64,000 nt of DNA from Nitrospira_D sp035465795 (GCF_049546785.1 NZ_JBMWAN010000001.1:186001-250000); one strand, 5' to 3'. Counted from the first letter of the stretch, positions 36,185-45,112 are shown. The notes: a model not told the origin generated them from the sequence alone. Translations and numbers: made by a program.

Positions 36185-36645
36185 TAGCGGGAAAATCGTC
36201 CCATGAGCTGGGCCTCTGCCAGCACATGCCCCTTGCACGCCTCCAACACCTGGCTCTTGGTTGCCCGCGGCTTCAGAGTGAGGACAGCATCCAGCGCATA
36301 CAGCTTGAAATAGTAGCGATGCGGCTTGCCCGGCGGAGGACAGGGCCCTCCGTAGCCGACCCGCTTGGAGTCGTTGAGACCCTGCAGCGCTCCGTTGAGC
36401 CAATGGTCCTTGGCAGGAATGCCTTCCGGCAGCCCGCGCAGATCAAGAGACAGATTGTAGATGACCCAATGGACCCAGGTGCCGGCCGGAGCATCGGGAT
36501 CGTCTGCAATCAGGACGAAGCTTTTCGTGGCGGCCGGCGGCACTCCCCAGTGAAGCGGCGGCGACAGATCGTCACCTTCGCAAGTATGCCGGTCTGGAAT
36601 ACGATCACCTTCCCTGAATGACGGGCTCGTGAGTTCAAACGCCAT
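36184..36645 (-). CDS. YbhB/YbcL-type phosphatidylethanolamine-binding (PEBP) family protein
   Basis: 153 residues. CEGDDLSPPLHWGVPP, LIADDPDAPAGTWVHWVIYN and the GYGGPCPPPGKPHRYYFKLYAL block are the ligand-site motifs of bacterial PEBP proteins. These bind small anionic ligands; cellular roles are poorly known. ATG 36645 follows GGAGGAGACAG and gives a cytoplasmic protein; a longer in-frame start at 36705 would add a hydrophobic leader (VMLVMAAVFAG), so export is possible. The stop lies in the inverted-repeat element. Confidence 0.87.
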   Translation of the reverse strand: MAFELTSPSFREGDRIPDRHTCEGDDLSPPLHWGVPPAATKSFVLIADDPDAPAGTWVHWVIYNLSLDLRGLPEGIPAKDHWLNGALQGLNDSKRVGYGGPCPPPGKPHRYYFKLYALDAVLTLKPRATKSQVLEACKGHVLAEAQLMGRFSR

Positions 36646-36977
36646 CTGTCTCCTCCCTCCTATCAACCGACCCGCAAATACTGCCGCCATGACAAGCATG
36701 ACCAACGGTGCAACGGATCGTCATCAGTGCGAGTACAGAGCTTACCCGATCCTTGACGGCCATGTCAGGAAGACGAGCAAGACCAGTGCCCGGAACACGA
36801 TCAGCGGTGCGAACGGAAACCCCTGTGTCTCCAGCAGAAGTTGGAGGAAAGACTAATCGTCAGGCTCGGTCCGGAGAGGAAACTGGGGGAGATTGCCACA
36901 GAGTCCAGCTGGCACTGCGGCATGGAGGGGCAACACCGCTCTACACCGGCTTGCCGGACTGTGCAACAATAGCCCCT

Positions 36978-37928
36978 ATGATCCGCATGCCGGGCGACAG
37001 CTTTCGAGGGCCGCTCCCTCCTCTGACAGACGAACAGCGGAGGCTCGAAGAAAACCTGCGCGCCTCCGTGCAGCAGCTCGCCGGCACCATCGGAGAGCGC
37101 AATCTGTTCCATTACAAGCAACTCGTTGCGTCGGCAGAGTATATCCACGCGACGCTCGCTGGTTTCGGCTACGAGGTCGGTCGGCAGAGGTACCAGGTAT
37201 CCGGCCAAGCCTGTGACAATCTGGAGGCGGAAGTACGAGGGACGGACAAGCCCGAGGAGATTCTTCTCATCGGCGCCCACTACGATTCAGTCCAGGGCAG
37301 TCCCGGCGCCAACGACAACGCCAGCGGCGTGGCCGCCCTGCTCGCCCTGGCACGGGCCTTCGCCAGGACCAGACCCTCGCGCACCGTCCGATTCGTCGCC
37401 TTTACCAATGAAGAGCCGCCGTTCTTTCAGAGCCGCCACATGGGAAGCCGGGTTTACGCGCAACAGAGCCGTGCGCAGGGCGAGAAGATCCTGCTGATGC
37501 TGAGCCTGGAGACGATCGGCTATTACTCCGATGAGCCGGGAAGCCAGCGCTATCCGTTCCCCTTGAGTTTCTTCTATCCTTCCACCGCTAATTTCATCGC
37601 GTTTGTCAGCAACATGGAATGCGCCCCCTGGGTACGGCGGCTCCTCACGGCCTTTCGCCGGCACGCACAATTTCCGTCTGAAGGGGGAGCGGTATGGGAA
37701 TGGATTCCCGGCGTAGCCTGGTCCGACCACTGGTCGTTCTGGAAGGAAGGCTATCCGGCCGTGATGGTGACAGACACGGCGCCAAATCGCTATCCCCACT
37801 ACCATACAGCCGCCGACACGCCGGACAAGGTGGACTACGCCCGGATGGCCCGCCTGGTCTTCGGCCTCCAACGCGTCATAACGGAGCTGGCGAACGCCCC
37901 CTCCCGCACGATGGAGTCAGACCGCTAG
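36978..37928 (+). CDS. M28-family zinc aminopeptidase-like protein
   Basis: 316 residues. The M28 core is clear: GAHYDSV with the first zinc His and Asp, GANDNASGVA with the bridging Asp, TNEEPP with the catalytic Glu pair, and the late His in YPHYHTAADTPDKVDY. No signal peptide is apparent with ATG 36978; the frame extends to 36708 without support. These enzymes remove N-terminal amino acids or act on peptides and dipeptide-like substrates. It stands alone, divergent from the PEBP gene and convergent with the large acyl-CoA synthetase fusion. Confidence 0.85.
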   Translation: MIRMPGDSFRGPLPPLTDEQRRLEENLRASVQQLAGTIGERNLFHYKQLVASAEYIHATLAGFGYEVGRQRYQVSGQACDNLEAEVRGTDKPEEILLIGAHYDSVQGSPGANDNASGVAALLALARAFARTRPSRTVRFVAFTNEEPPFFQSRHMGSRVYAQQSRAQGEKILLMLSLETIGYYSDEPGSQRYPFPLSFFYPSTANFIAFVSNMECAPWVRRLLTAFRRHAQFPSEGGAVWEWIPGVAWSDHWSFWKEGYPAVMVTDTAPNRYPHYHTAADTPDKVDYARMARLVFGLQRVITELANAPSRTMESDR

Positions 37929-37998
37929 AGCACCGGCACATCGGCGCCAGGCCGAATCCACTCTTACATATGAACCGCGTGAACCGCGCCACCCCTTC

Positions 37999-40770
37999 CT
38001 ATGTATCAGGGGGTATCGAGGGCGAGGGCGGAGCCAAGGCCAGAACGGCATCACGAACCATCTGCGTGGCCGCTTCATAGACGGGAGATCCCTCCTGTTG
38101 CCAGCGTTGGATCAGTTCCGGCGTGACCAGGACAGGAGGGCCGACAACCAGCGACACCGGACTAAACCGGGGAAGCGTTCGCCCGACCGGCCAGGCCTGA
38201 TAAGTCCCTTCGATCCAGGCGGGAACCACCGGGACGCCCAGTTCGCAGGCGAGGATCCCGATCCCCGGTTGGAACGGCAGCGGGTTCCCGTCGATGGACC
38301 GTTGGCCTTCAGGGAAAATTCCGAGCACTCCACCACGGCGTTCAACCAGCGCGGCAGCTTGCAACGCCGTCACAAACGACGCCTCTGCTCCGATAAGAAT
38401 GACACGACCCAGTCTGCTGATCCATCGACTGACCCTGCTGCGGAAATAGGGTTCCCACCCGATGAAGTGCACCCGGCCGGAGACCTCATCCGGCACCGCA
38501 ACCAGGAGTAGAAACGGGTCAAGATAGCTGGCGTGATTGACCGCCAACAGGAACGGCCCGGTGACGGGAAATTGCTCAATGCCGGTCACCCGTAACCGGA
38601 ACGCCACACGAAACAACAGTCGCACCAGCCGCCGCGCGAAAGAGAGCATCAGCCGGAACAGCGGGGCGGGAGGTCTCAGAAGCCTCTCCCGTATGTCCGG
38701 CGGGGGATCGGCCTTGAGCAGATCTCGCCAGGATTTCCCTCCGGCGTCCATAACGGCGCCGCCGGGGGATTGCCCGCTCACCTGCTCGATCAGGTCCCGC
38801 ACCGTCATCACATTCCGGATGAGAGACTCCGGCAGATGGCCATACCATTGCTCAAGCGCACTCAGTAGTTCCAGACGCCGCAACGAATCAAAGCCCAGAT
38901 CCAGATCCAGATGATCCTCCGGCGACAGAACCCGCCCTTTTTCAAGGAAAGGTCTCAGGGCCTTCGAGACATGAACTCCCGCTTCCGTCTCCAGCAACCG
39001 CCGGTCAGCCTCGGAGAGCGAGCCCGGCTGAGCCATCCCCCTCCCCATGCTCTCGACCAGAGCCGCCACCTGATAGCGCTTGATCTTCCCCAACCTGGTT
39101 CTAGGCAAGGGGCTCGACAGGATCGACAGCCCGCTGATCCGCTTGTAAACAGGCAAAGACCACCCGATCCTGGCCAGTTCGGACTTCACCTCCTGGCGCA
39201 CATCGAGGATCTTCTCCGCTTTCACATAGTTCAGATCGGGTACGACGACCGCGTAGAGTCCCTCGCCTTCTCCGGGTCGAACGGCTCCGACGAGACAGAT
39301 TTCAGCGATCAACGGGCTGGCCTCATAGAGAGTTTCCAACTCCTCCGGAACGATCTTCTTGCCCCCTGCCGTCACAATGAGTTCCTTCGCGCGACCCGTG
39401 AGGTGGAGATACCCCTCGCCATCCAGATAGCCGAGGTCCCCGGAACGGAACCACCCGTCGATGAACGAAGCGGCCGTGGCCTCGGGATTGCCGTCATACC
39501 CGAGCATCACATTGGGACCCCGAACCGTCACTTCTCCGATCCCCTGCTCGTCCGGATTTGCAATGCGGACCTCGACTCCCGGGATCGGCAACCCCACGGA
39601 ACCGAACTTAGGCTTCCTGCCTGGATTGAAGGTGATGACCGGCGCCGTCTCCGTCAGACCGTAGCCTTCGAGCAGAGTAAATCCGAATCGGTGGAACTCT
39701 TCGGCGGCCTCCGGATCGAGCCTCGCCCCTCCGCAGGTCATGATCCTCAGCGAGGGCCCGAACCGACGATGCACGGGGGCAAAGAACGTACGCCCGGGAT
39801 TGATCCGCAGGTGGTGCCGCAGCCATCCGGAACAAGGCAGTAACAGCCTGACGAAGGCCCGGGTCAGCGCCGGGCGACGGCTGATCTCTTCCCCGAGGGC
39901 GCGACGGATCATGGCATAGACCTGCGGGACTGCCACAAAGAACGTGATGCGGGCCTCGCGCAGGCACTCCAGCAACTCCGGCCCTTTGAGCGTGGGCGCG
40001 AAGGTAATCTCGGCCCCGAGCAGCAACGGCACCAGACAGCTCACCATGAAGGGATAGGCGTGATGGAGCGGGAGCAGGGCCACGAAGTGGTCATCGGGGC
40101 CGGCCAAGCCGGACATGATCAACCCCCTGGCGTTCGACACCAGGTTCCAGTGGGAGAGGAGCACGCCTTTCGGTTCCCCGGTCGTCCCGGAGGTATAGAG
40201 GAGCGCGGCAATATCGTCCGGATGCACCGTCACGGCTTTACCCCCAGTCCCGGCACCCCCCTCCTCCCGGAGCAGTTCCTGCAGGCTACGCAGGGCCCAG
40301 GCCTCCGGTTGATCCACCGTCACGATCGTCACATCGGTAAGCGATGCTGTGCCGATCAGTGGCCGCGTCCTGCTGCTCACAAACAGGAACCGGCTGCCGG
40401 ACCGGGCGAGCAGAGACTGGATCTCCTGGCTGGTGAGTTGGATATCTAACGGGACTGCGGTCCCGCCGGATGACAGGATCCCGAAGTAGGCAATGACCCA
40501 TTCGGGCCGGTTCTCCAACAAGATCGCGGCCCGTTGACCTGGACAAAAGCCGAGAGAGGACAATGAAGAAGACAGGGTTGTGACCAGACGATCGAGTTCC
40601 TCGTAGGTATAGCGTCTGTACTCACCTGCCTCCTTGATCTGCAGCGCAACGCGTCCGCCGGACCGGCGGACCGCTGCCGCAACCGCTTCGGGGATGGACT
40701 CGAGGATTCCTGTGAGGGGAACGGGATCGGCCACGCCTTTTACTCCGCTGAACCATCGGACCTGAATCAT
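37999..40770 (-). CDS. Fused acyl-CoA/acyl-ACP synthetase, acyl carrier domain and PlsC-type acyltransferase
   Basis: 923 residues in three parts. N-terminal AMP-binding ligase (about 20-570): LLYTSGTTGEPKGVLLSHWN, YGLTETAPV, WFRSGDLGYLDGEGYLHLTGR and KKIVPEELE. A carrier domain (about 600-690) has the 4'-phosphopantetheine serine in LDLGFDSLRRLELL. The C-terminal PlsC acyltransferase (about 720-915) has HxxxxD as NHASYLDPF and the FPEGQRS motif. It can activate a fatty acid, hold it on the carrier and pass it to a lysophospholipid, so the likely role is membrane lipid remodelling. The order is synthetase-ACP-acyltransferase. Confidence 0.9.
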   Translation of the reverse strand: MIQVRWFSGVKGVADPVPLTGILESIPEAVAAAVRRSGGRVALQIKEAGEYRRYTYEELDRLVTTLSSSLSSLGFCPGQRAAILLENRPEWVIAYFGILSSGGTAVPLDIQLTSQEIQSLLARSGSRFLFVSSRTRPLIGTASLTDVTIVTVDQPEAWALRSLQELLREEGGAGTGGKAVTVHPDDIAALLYTSGTTGEPKGVLLSHWNLVSNARGLIMSGLAGPDDHFVALLPLHHAYPFMVSCLVPLLLGAEITFAPTLKGPELLECLREARITFFVAVPQVYAMIRRALGEEISRRPALTRAFVRLLLPCSGWLRHHLRINPGRTFFAPVHRRFGPSLRIMTCGGARLDPEAAEEFHRFGFTLLEGYGLTETAPVITFNPGRKPKFGSVGLPIPGVEVRIANPDEQGIGEVTVRGPNVMLGYDGNPEATAASFIDGWFRSGDLGYLDGEGYLHLTGRAKELIVTAGGKKIVPEELETLYEASPLIAEICLVGAVRPGEGEGLYAVVVPDLNYVKAEKILDVRQEVKSELARIGWSLPVYKRISGLSILSSPLPRTRLGKIKRYQVAALVESMGRGMAQPGSLSEADRRLLETEAGVHVSKALRPFLEKGRVLSPEDHLDLDLGFDSLRRLELLSALEQWYGHLPESLIRNVMTVRDLIEQVSGQSPGGAVMDAGGKSWRDLLKADPPPDIRERLLRPPAPLFRLMLSFARRLVRLLFRVAFRLRVTGIEQFPVTGPFLLAVNHASYLDPFLLLVAVPDEVSGRVHFIGWEPYFRSRVSRWISRLGRVILIGAEASFVTALQAAALVERRGGVLGIFPEGQRSIDGNPLPFQPGIGILACELGVPVVPAWIEGTYQAWPVGRTLPRFSPVSLVVGPPVLVTPELIQRWQQEGSPVYEAATQMVRDAVLALAPPSPSIPPDT

Positions 40771-40785
40771 CCGGGACGGGCCAGC

Positions 40786-40902
40786 TTAGTCCGACTTCCC
40801 TTTCTTCCAGAATATCCAGAAGAGCACCGCAACCACGGCGCCGGCGAGGATCAGTTCGAAGACTTCAGCAGACATAGCGTCATACAAGAAGATCGGAACC
40901 AT
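40786..40902 (-). CDS. Micro membrane protein (38 aa)
   Basis: Ends ELILAGAVVAVLFWIFWKKGKSD, one membrane helix with a positively charged C-terminus, so the N-terminus should face out. The start is ATG 40902 (MVPIFLYDAM) or the internal ATG 40875. It lies just upstream of the acyl-CoA synthetase fusion in the same direction. Too short for family assignment; helix and operon-like position make it plausible but not certain. Confidence 0.5.
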   Translation of the reverse strand: MVPIFLYDAMSAEVFELILAGAVVAVLFWIFWKKGKSD

Positions 40903-40995
40903 TGTGAGTCGCCTGAATCAAACCAGAGCGGGTGAGGCGCGGTGTTCCGGGCGCCTCGCCCGCTGCAGGCCATACGTAGGACTTTCTCAGAACAA

Positions 40996-41508
40996 CTAAT
41001 CGATTTTGACCGACACGGCTTTCTTCTTGGCTTCTTCCGTCTTCGGCATCCGGATTTCCAGGACTCCGTCTTTGAATGAGGCCTTGATTTCGCCGCTCTT
41101 CACTTCGCACGGCAGGGAGACCGTCCGCAAGAACGAGCCGTAGGAGCGCTCCCGGCGATAGTAGTCGTCCTCTTTGACTTCCTTGTCCTCTTTCTTTTCC
41201 CCTTTGATCGTCAGGTTCTCCCCGGTGAGACTCACCTCAATCTCTTCTTTTTTCATGCCCGGCAGTTCGGCTTTGACCACCACGCTGTCTTTCTCCTCAT
41301 AGACATCGAGCGACGGCATCCGGATTCCCAGGGGCCGAACGGGCAACCACCGATCCCGCCCGAAGAGACTCGGGAATGGACGGCGCCACATGTCCTCCAT
41401 AAAACGCTCCACCCAATGTTCGAACTCTTCTCCGCGCGACACCACCTCGCTGGGTTTCTTCGTTGCGACAGCTTTGTCTTCCTTTTCCTCAGTAGTGGCT
41501 TTCGTCAT
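40996..41508 (-). CDS. hsp20: Hsp20/alpha-crystallin small heat-shock protein
   Basis: 170 residues. An N-terminal charged arm is followed by the alpha-crystallin domain: MPSLDVYEEKDSVVVKAELPG, KKEEIEVSLTGENLTIKGEK, the SFLRTVSLP strand and the FKDGVLEIRMPK strand with the conserved hydrophobic C-terminal end. It holds unfolding proteins in an ATP-independent way. ATG 41508 has AAGGAGGAGAGACG upstream. I saw no CIRCE or clear sigma-32 element. Confidence 0.92.
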   Translation of the reverse strand: MTKATTEEKEDKAVATKKPSEVVSRGEEFEHWVERFMEDMWRRPFPSLFGRDRWLPVRPLGIRMPSLDVYEEKDSVVVKAELPGMKKEEIEVSLTGENLTIKGEKKEDKEVKEDDYYRRERSYGSFLRTVSLPCEVKSGEIKASFKDGVLEIRMPKTEEAKKKAVSVKID

Positions 41509-41660
41509 CGTCTCTCCTCCTTGGTGGGTTATGGTATGTGGCGAGACCTACTGTCTCTTGGCATCCGGCCACACTTTCTTCAGTTCTATCGCTTCGTCCC
41601 ATCAGTCGGGGCTCGCCCTGCTCGGCAGAGCGATTCGGTCCTCGCTCATTTCCTGTGCAA

Positions 41661-41716
41661 ACCTCTAGGCGGTTCACAACCTTTCATGGGCGGACCTCTA
41701 GGCGGTTCACAACCTT
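41661..41716. repeat. 23-bp direct repeat, 33-bp period, at the end of the BON gene
   Basis: ACCTCTAGGCGGTTCACAACCTT occurs at 41661-41683 and again at 41694-41716 (described here in two halves: ACCTCTAGGCG and GTTCACAACCTT). The second copy is the coding end of the BON protein (VVNRLEV); the first lies just past its stop and would encode the same residues. The period is exactly 11 codons. Confidence 0.7.
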
Positions 41717-42409
41717 GTCGACACCAAACACATACCAGGCATCGAATTCCGCCATGTTCTTTTGCGGTTCAGAGGGGGCATCGCCTTCGAGCGTCACCAC
41801 TGACTGCCGAGCGGCTACGCGGATACGATCGCCGTTCACGAAGGGGTCTTTCTTCAGAACGATTCGCACCGCTTTGGCCAGTTCTTCGTCCGAATCCGGC
41901 AGGTCCGGGACTACGGCCATCCCGTTGATCACATCGCGACTGCCAGGCACCCACCAGGCGAGAACACCGGCCAAGCGCTTCTGCGTAAGCCCGGTCACAT
42001 GGTCATCGAGTAACACGACTCCCTCGTTCACAGACACCCGAATGGCCCCGCGAGGTTCGTGGGTGACCTCCCGCACTGGTTCAAGCTGCCCCTTGCGAAT
42101 CACATGGATCGAACAATTCATCAGTGTGGACTCCTGGAGCAACGCATCGCGCACCGCATCCAGGACGGCCCCGTCTCCCATGCGGGTAGCGGGCATGACG
42201 TGGAGACGATCCACGATTCCGGTCACGCCGGACACGGCAATCGCTAATTCCATAGACAGCTTCTTGGCGGCGATATGCTCCGCTTCTCCTTCCAGTGTGA
42301 GCACACCGTCGCTGAACTCCATCTTGACAGGAAACCTGTGCAGATTAATGCGGGGCTCACGCTCCAATTCGGCACGGACCTCTTTGAGGACTCTCTCTCG
42401 CTCTGACAT
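41684..42409 (-). CDS. BON-domain protein (three tandem BON domains)
   Basis: 241 residues. Three BON-like repeats are visible by the G-V-V-x-L-x-G-x-V pattern: SDGVLTLEGEAEH, NEGVVLLDDHVTG and RQSVVTLEGDAPS, each followed by a helix. No signal peptide, so cytoplasmic or weakly membrane-associated. BON domains are thought to bind phospholipids or act as scaffolds in stress tolerance. It lies beside hsp20 in the same direction. The gene end carries the direct repeat above. Confidence 0.8.
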   Translation of the reverse strand: MSERERVLKEVRAELEREPRINLHRFPVKMEFSDGVLTLEGEAEHIAAKKLSMELAIAVSGVTGIVDRLHVMPATRMGDGAVLDAVRDALLQESTLMNCSIHVIRKGQLEPVREVTHEPRGAIRVSVNEGVVLLDDHVTGLTQKRLAGVLAWWVPGSRDVINGMAVVPDLPDSDEELAKAVRIVLKKDPFVNGDRIRVAARQSVVTLEGDAPSEPQKNMAEFDAWYVFGVDKVVNRLEVRP

Positions 42410-42934
42410 CAGTAGTACCTCTCTATAACCTCAAGAACCGGACTCTCGACCACAGACACAGCAACAGCAATGCCATGCCGCGCGGTATCGCGAACCCGTT
42501 GAAGATTCAGGAGATGATGTGATTGAGACTCTGTTGATCGAGCGGAGAGCAAATATACTCTGTAGACTAACTCCCCACTGACCGTGTTCCTCTGCCGCAG
42601 AATGCCACGATTGCAATAGGTCTCAGTAGAAGGGGATGTGCTGAGTGGGCCGCCGGAGGATTCTTCATCAGCTCGTCATCCCATTCATTTGGAATTACTA
42701 GGGTGTCACCTGCGCCGACGTTTGTCTCTAGCTGCCCGAGTGCGGAGCCACAGAGCAATGGATCTGGCCATGCAACAAGACGCTCGACCCACTTGAAGAT
42801 GAAGGACGTGACCGCTGCCCCTGAGCCTGGCCCAAGACCATGCATAGCGGACCTGTCTCTCACGAAACAGGTCCGTGCTCACCTACCTTACTTCTGGCGC
42901 CCAAATGCCCCAATCACTCACAGCACCTAATCCT
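42410..42934. other. 525-base intergenic region, no gene recognised
   Basis: Upstream of the BON gene and downstream of the first DUF1566 gene. A minus-strand frame of 98 codons (42567-42863) is open but has no recognised family or good ribosome site. It may be decayed DNA from the neighbouring repeat-rich region. Confidence 0.35.
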
Positions 42935-43507
42935 TCAATACGCATCCGCATTCATGCCACCGCGCACACACCAGGCGCGTAAGGTGAGGGAAGCCTTAAG
43001 ACCGGCGGAGACAGCGCCAATTTCAAAGCTCGCGGCAAACGCATCGAGAGGTTCATCCGGACGTGTCGTCGCTGACCAATAGAGCTTGGCCGGTCCACTG
43101 ACATTACTAAATGGATGCCCCACCGGGAGGGTTGGACCCGGAGAGGCCACGGAGGGATCGATCAAACTCGCCAGTTCTGATATGGACGGCAGGCGCCAGC
43201 CCATCCGCCCCCCGACTCTACTAAAGAGGCATTGGTTAATGGATCTATCCCATATTTGTTGGGTCGGATTCGGCGCCTGTTCCCACACGAGGCCTGTTTC
43301 CCGGTCCAAGACCGCCTCGTTGTTCCAGTTCGATAAGACAACGAACCGCATGGCCGCGTCCAGCTTCTGGTCCCATGCCGGTTCGGCATAGTACGGCCCG
43401 TTCGACGTGACCGCCTGGGCCGGGCTGGCCGTCAGGGCTACCCCAGCGAGTAAGCCCAGAGACAGAACTCCAATGATGAAGCCTCTGCGTCGCCTAATCA
43501 TCTGCAT
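42935..43507 (-). CDS. Secreted DUF1566 (Lcl-type) protein, paralogue 1
   Basis: 190 residues. Signal peptide RGFIIGVLSLGLLAGVALTASPAQA, then the DUF1566 pattern ETGLVWEQAP, GWRLPSISELASLIDPS, YWSATT and LRAWCVRGG. The family is found in secreted or surface proteins, some collagen-like lectins; function here is unknown. ATG 43507 follows TCAGGAGGTGCCGC; the open frame runs to 43585. Paralogue 1 of a tandem set; the CVRGGMNADAY ending is shared with paralogue 2. Confidence 0.8.
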   Translation of the reverse strand: MQMIRRRRGFIIGVLSLGLLAGVALTASPAQAVTSNGPYYAEPAWDQKLDAAMRFVVLSNWNNEAVLDRETGLVWEQAPNPTQQIWDRSINQCLFSRVGGRMGWRLPSISELASLIDPSVASPGPTLPVGHPFSNVSGPAKLYWSATTRPDEPLDAFAASFEIGAVSAGLKASLTLRAWCVRGGMNADAY

Positions 43508-43574
43508 GCGGCACCTCCTGATCATGAAGGAATGAGAAACCTGACTGATCAACACACTCCCAGCACCCATCGCC

Positions 43575-44135
43575 TCAGTATGCATCGGCGTTCATGCCCC
43601 CGCGCACGCACCAGAAAGGGTGGGCAAGGCCCTTAGCCTCATGGCTCAGGAGGCCATTGGCAAAGTTCACGAACCACGCGTCGGTCGAAAGGTCTGTGGC
43701 CGTCGTCGCCGACCAATATAAGGTCGGCTGGATGTTGATAAAGGGATGGCTCGCCGGGAGGGAGGGGAATATGACGGAGGGATCAACCAGGCTCGCCAGT
43801 TCAAATATCGAAGGGAGCCGCCAGCCCTTGCGTCCGCCAGTCGTGTGGTTCGCGCAGAGCCCGAGCGCACTGCTCCAAAAAGAATTTGCCATCGAATGCG
43901 GCTCGCGTTCCCACACGAGCCCCGTCTCCCGGTCCAAGACCGCTTGGCTATTCCAGTTCGACAAGACGACGAACCGCGTGGCCGCGTCAAGCTTCTGGTC
44001 CCAAGCCGGTTCGGCATAGTACGGCCCGTTCGACGTGGCCGCCTGAGCCGGACTGGCTGCCAGGGCCACCACGGCGAGTAAGCCCAGGGACAGAAATCCC
44101 CTTATGAATCCTGGCACTCGCACTGTGTTCTGCAT
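43575..44135 (-). CDS. Secreted DUF1566 (Lcl-type) protein, paralogue 2
   Basis: 186 residues with signal peptide FLSLGLLAVVALAASPAQA and the DUF1566 motifs ETGLVWERE, GRKGWRLPSIFELASLVDPS, LYWSATT and FWCVRGGMNADAY. It shares the mature N-terminus SNGPYYAEPAWDQKLD with paralogue 1, so the two arose by recent duplication. ATG 44135 follows TCAGGAGGTCCAGT; the region upstream of each start is also similar, which implies that promoter and gene were copied together. Confidence 0.8.
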   Translation of the reverse strand: MQNTVRVPGFIRGFLSLGLLAVVALAASPAQAATSNGPYYAEPAWDQKLDAATRFVVLSNWNSQAVLDRETGLVWEREPHSMANSFWSSALGLCANHTTGGRKGWRLPSIFELASLVDPSVIFPSLPASHPFINIQPTLYWSATTATDLSTDAWFVNFANGLLSHEAKGLAHPFWCVRGGMNADAY

Positions 44136-44202
44136 ACTGGACCTCCTGATCATGAAAGGTTGAGGAACCTGACTGCTCAAATCACTCAGAGCGCCCACCT
44201 CC

Positions 44203-44354
44203 TCAGTACGCATCCGCGTTCATTGGGCCGCGCACACACCAAAGACTTGCGAGGGCGTTGATCTTTTTAAGGTAGGTAATCTGGCCATTTTCGAATGTCA
44301 CGCCCCACACGCGGGTCGGATCGTCCGCGCGCCTTGTCGCCGACCAATACTGCC
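44203..44354 (-). pseudogene. C-terminal stub of a DUF1566 gene
   Basis: The minus strand encodes YWSATRRADDPTRVWGVTF...LWCVRGPMNADAY and a stop at 44203, which is only the last third of a DUF1566 protein. It directly follows the stop codon of paralogue 3 with no start or signal peptide, as expected after unequal crossing-over between paralogues. Confidence 0.72.
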
Positions 44355-44918
44355 TTAGGGAGTGAGACCATCAAAGCTTTGACCGCCACGGACACACCAA
44401 ACAGCTCCACCGTTGACTTTGATCTCCGCGGAGACATGGCCTTTATTTGAGAACTCCACCACCCATGCGGCATCCTGATTAAATGCGACAGTGGTCGCCG
44501 ACAAATAGTCGTTCATAGTAATATTTTGGAAGGGGTTACCGACAGGTAGACCATTGATGCCACTTGAGTCTACCAAGCTGGACAGTTGCTCTATCATCGG
44601 CAAGTGCCAGCCTTTGCGCCCGCCAACCTCGCGTTGGGCACAAACAGTAAATGCTTCGCTCCAAGATGTAGTGCCACTCGGCGACCGTTCCCACAACAGC
44701 CCAGTCTCTCGATCCAACACCGCCTCGCTGTTGAAGTTCGACAAGACAATAAACCGCGTCGCCGCCGGCAGCGTCTGATCCCACGACGGCATGGCATAAT
44801 AGGGTCCCGGCGCGATCGTTTCGGCCTGCGTGAGGCTGGGCGTCATAGCCACCTCGGCGAGCAAGCCCAGTGATAGGAGTCCGACGACAAATCTTCTGCA
44901 TCACATTTCTTTCCGCAT
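44355..44918 (-). pseudogene. DUF1566 paralogue 3, nonsense codon in signal peptide
   Basis: The mature part is intact (GPYYAMPSWDQTLP, ETGLLWERSP, GRKGWHLPMIEQLSSLVDSS, VWCVRGGQ). The true start, ATG 44918, gives MRKEM and then TGA at 44903-44901, followed in frame by CRRFVVGLLSLGLLAEVA. In paralogue 5 the same position is CGA (MRKEMR), so one C-to-T change broke the signal peptide. An internal ATG at 44864 would give a protein without signal peptide. Probably inactive, unless read-through or re-initiation occurs. Confidence 0.75.
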
Positions 44919-44950
44919 GAGTCCCCTCCTCATGGTGAGAATATGAATGG

Positions 44951-45100
44951 CTACCGTTCTGCTTGTTGTTCTGATGTGCCCCCTTGGCCGGATGCCGCCG
45001 CTGCCGTCTCTCGTGCGAGTTGTTGCTCCCACAGCTCTTGCGCTCGGGCGCGCACTTGCTCGTTGCTGTCCACCAGTGCTTGGGCGAGGACATCCGTCCA
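44951..45100 (-). pseudogene. Duplicated C-terminal fragment of the HEAT-like lipoprotein gene
   Basis: About 46 codons (LAQALVDSNEQVRARAQELWEQQLARE...QQAER) match the end of the lipoprotein at 46491-47084 almost codon for codon, including the stop. No start or signal peptide is present. It lies at the same place relative to paralogue 3 as the complete gene does relative to paralogue 5, so a segment carrying both was duplicated. Confidence 0.75.
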
Positions 45101-45112
45101 CTCAGCGAATCC

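Noticed and set aside
35874..36227. 117-codon minus-strand frame in the inverted-repeat element
   Set aside because: Lies across the repeat and the PEBP stop; no start signal and sequence of repeat origin.
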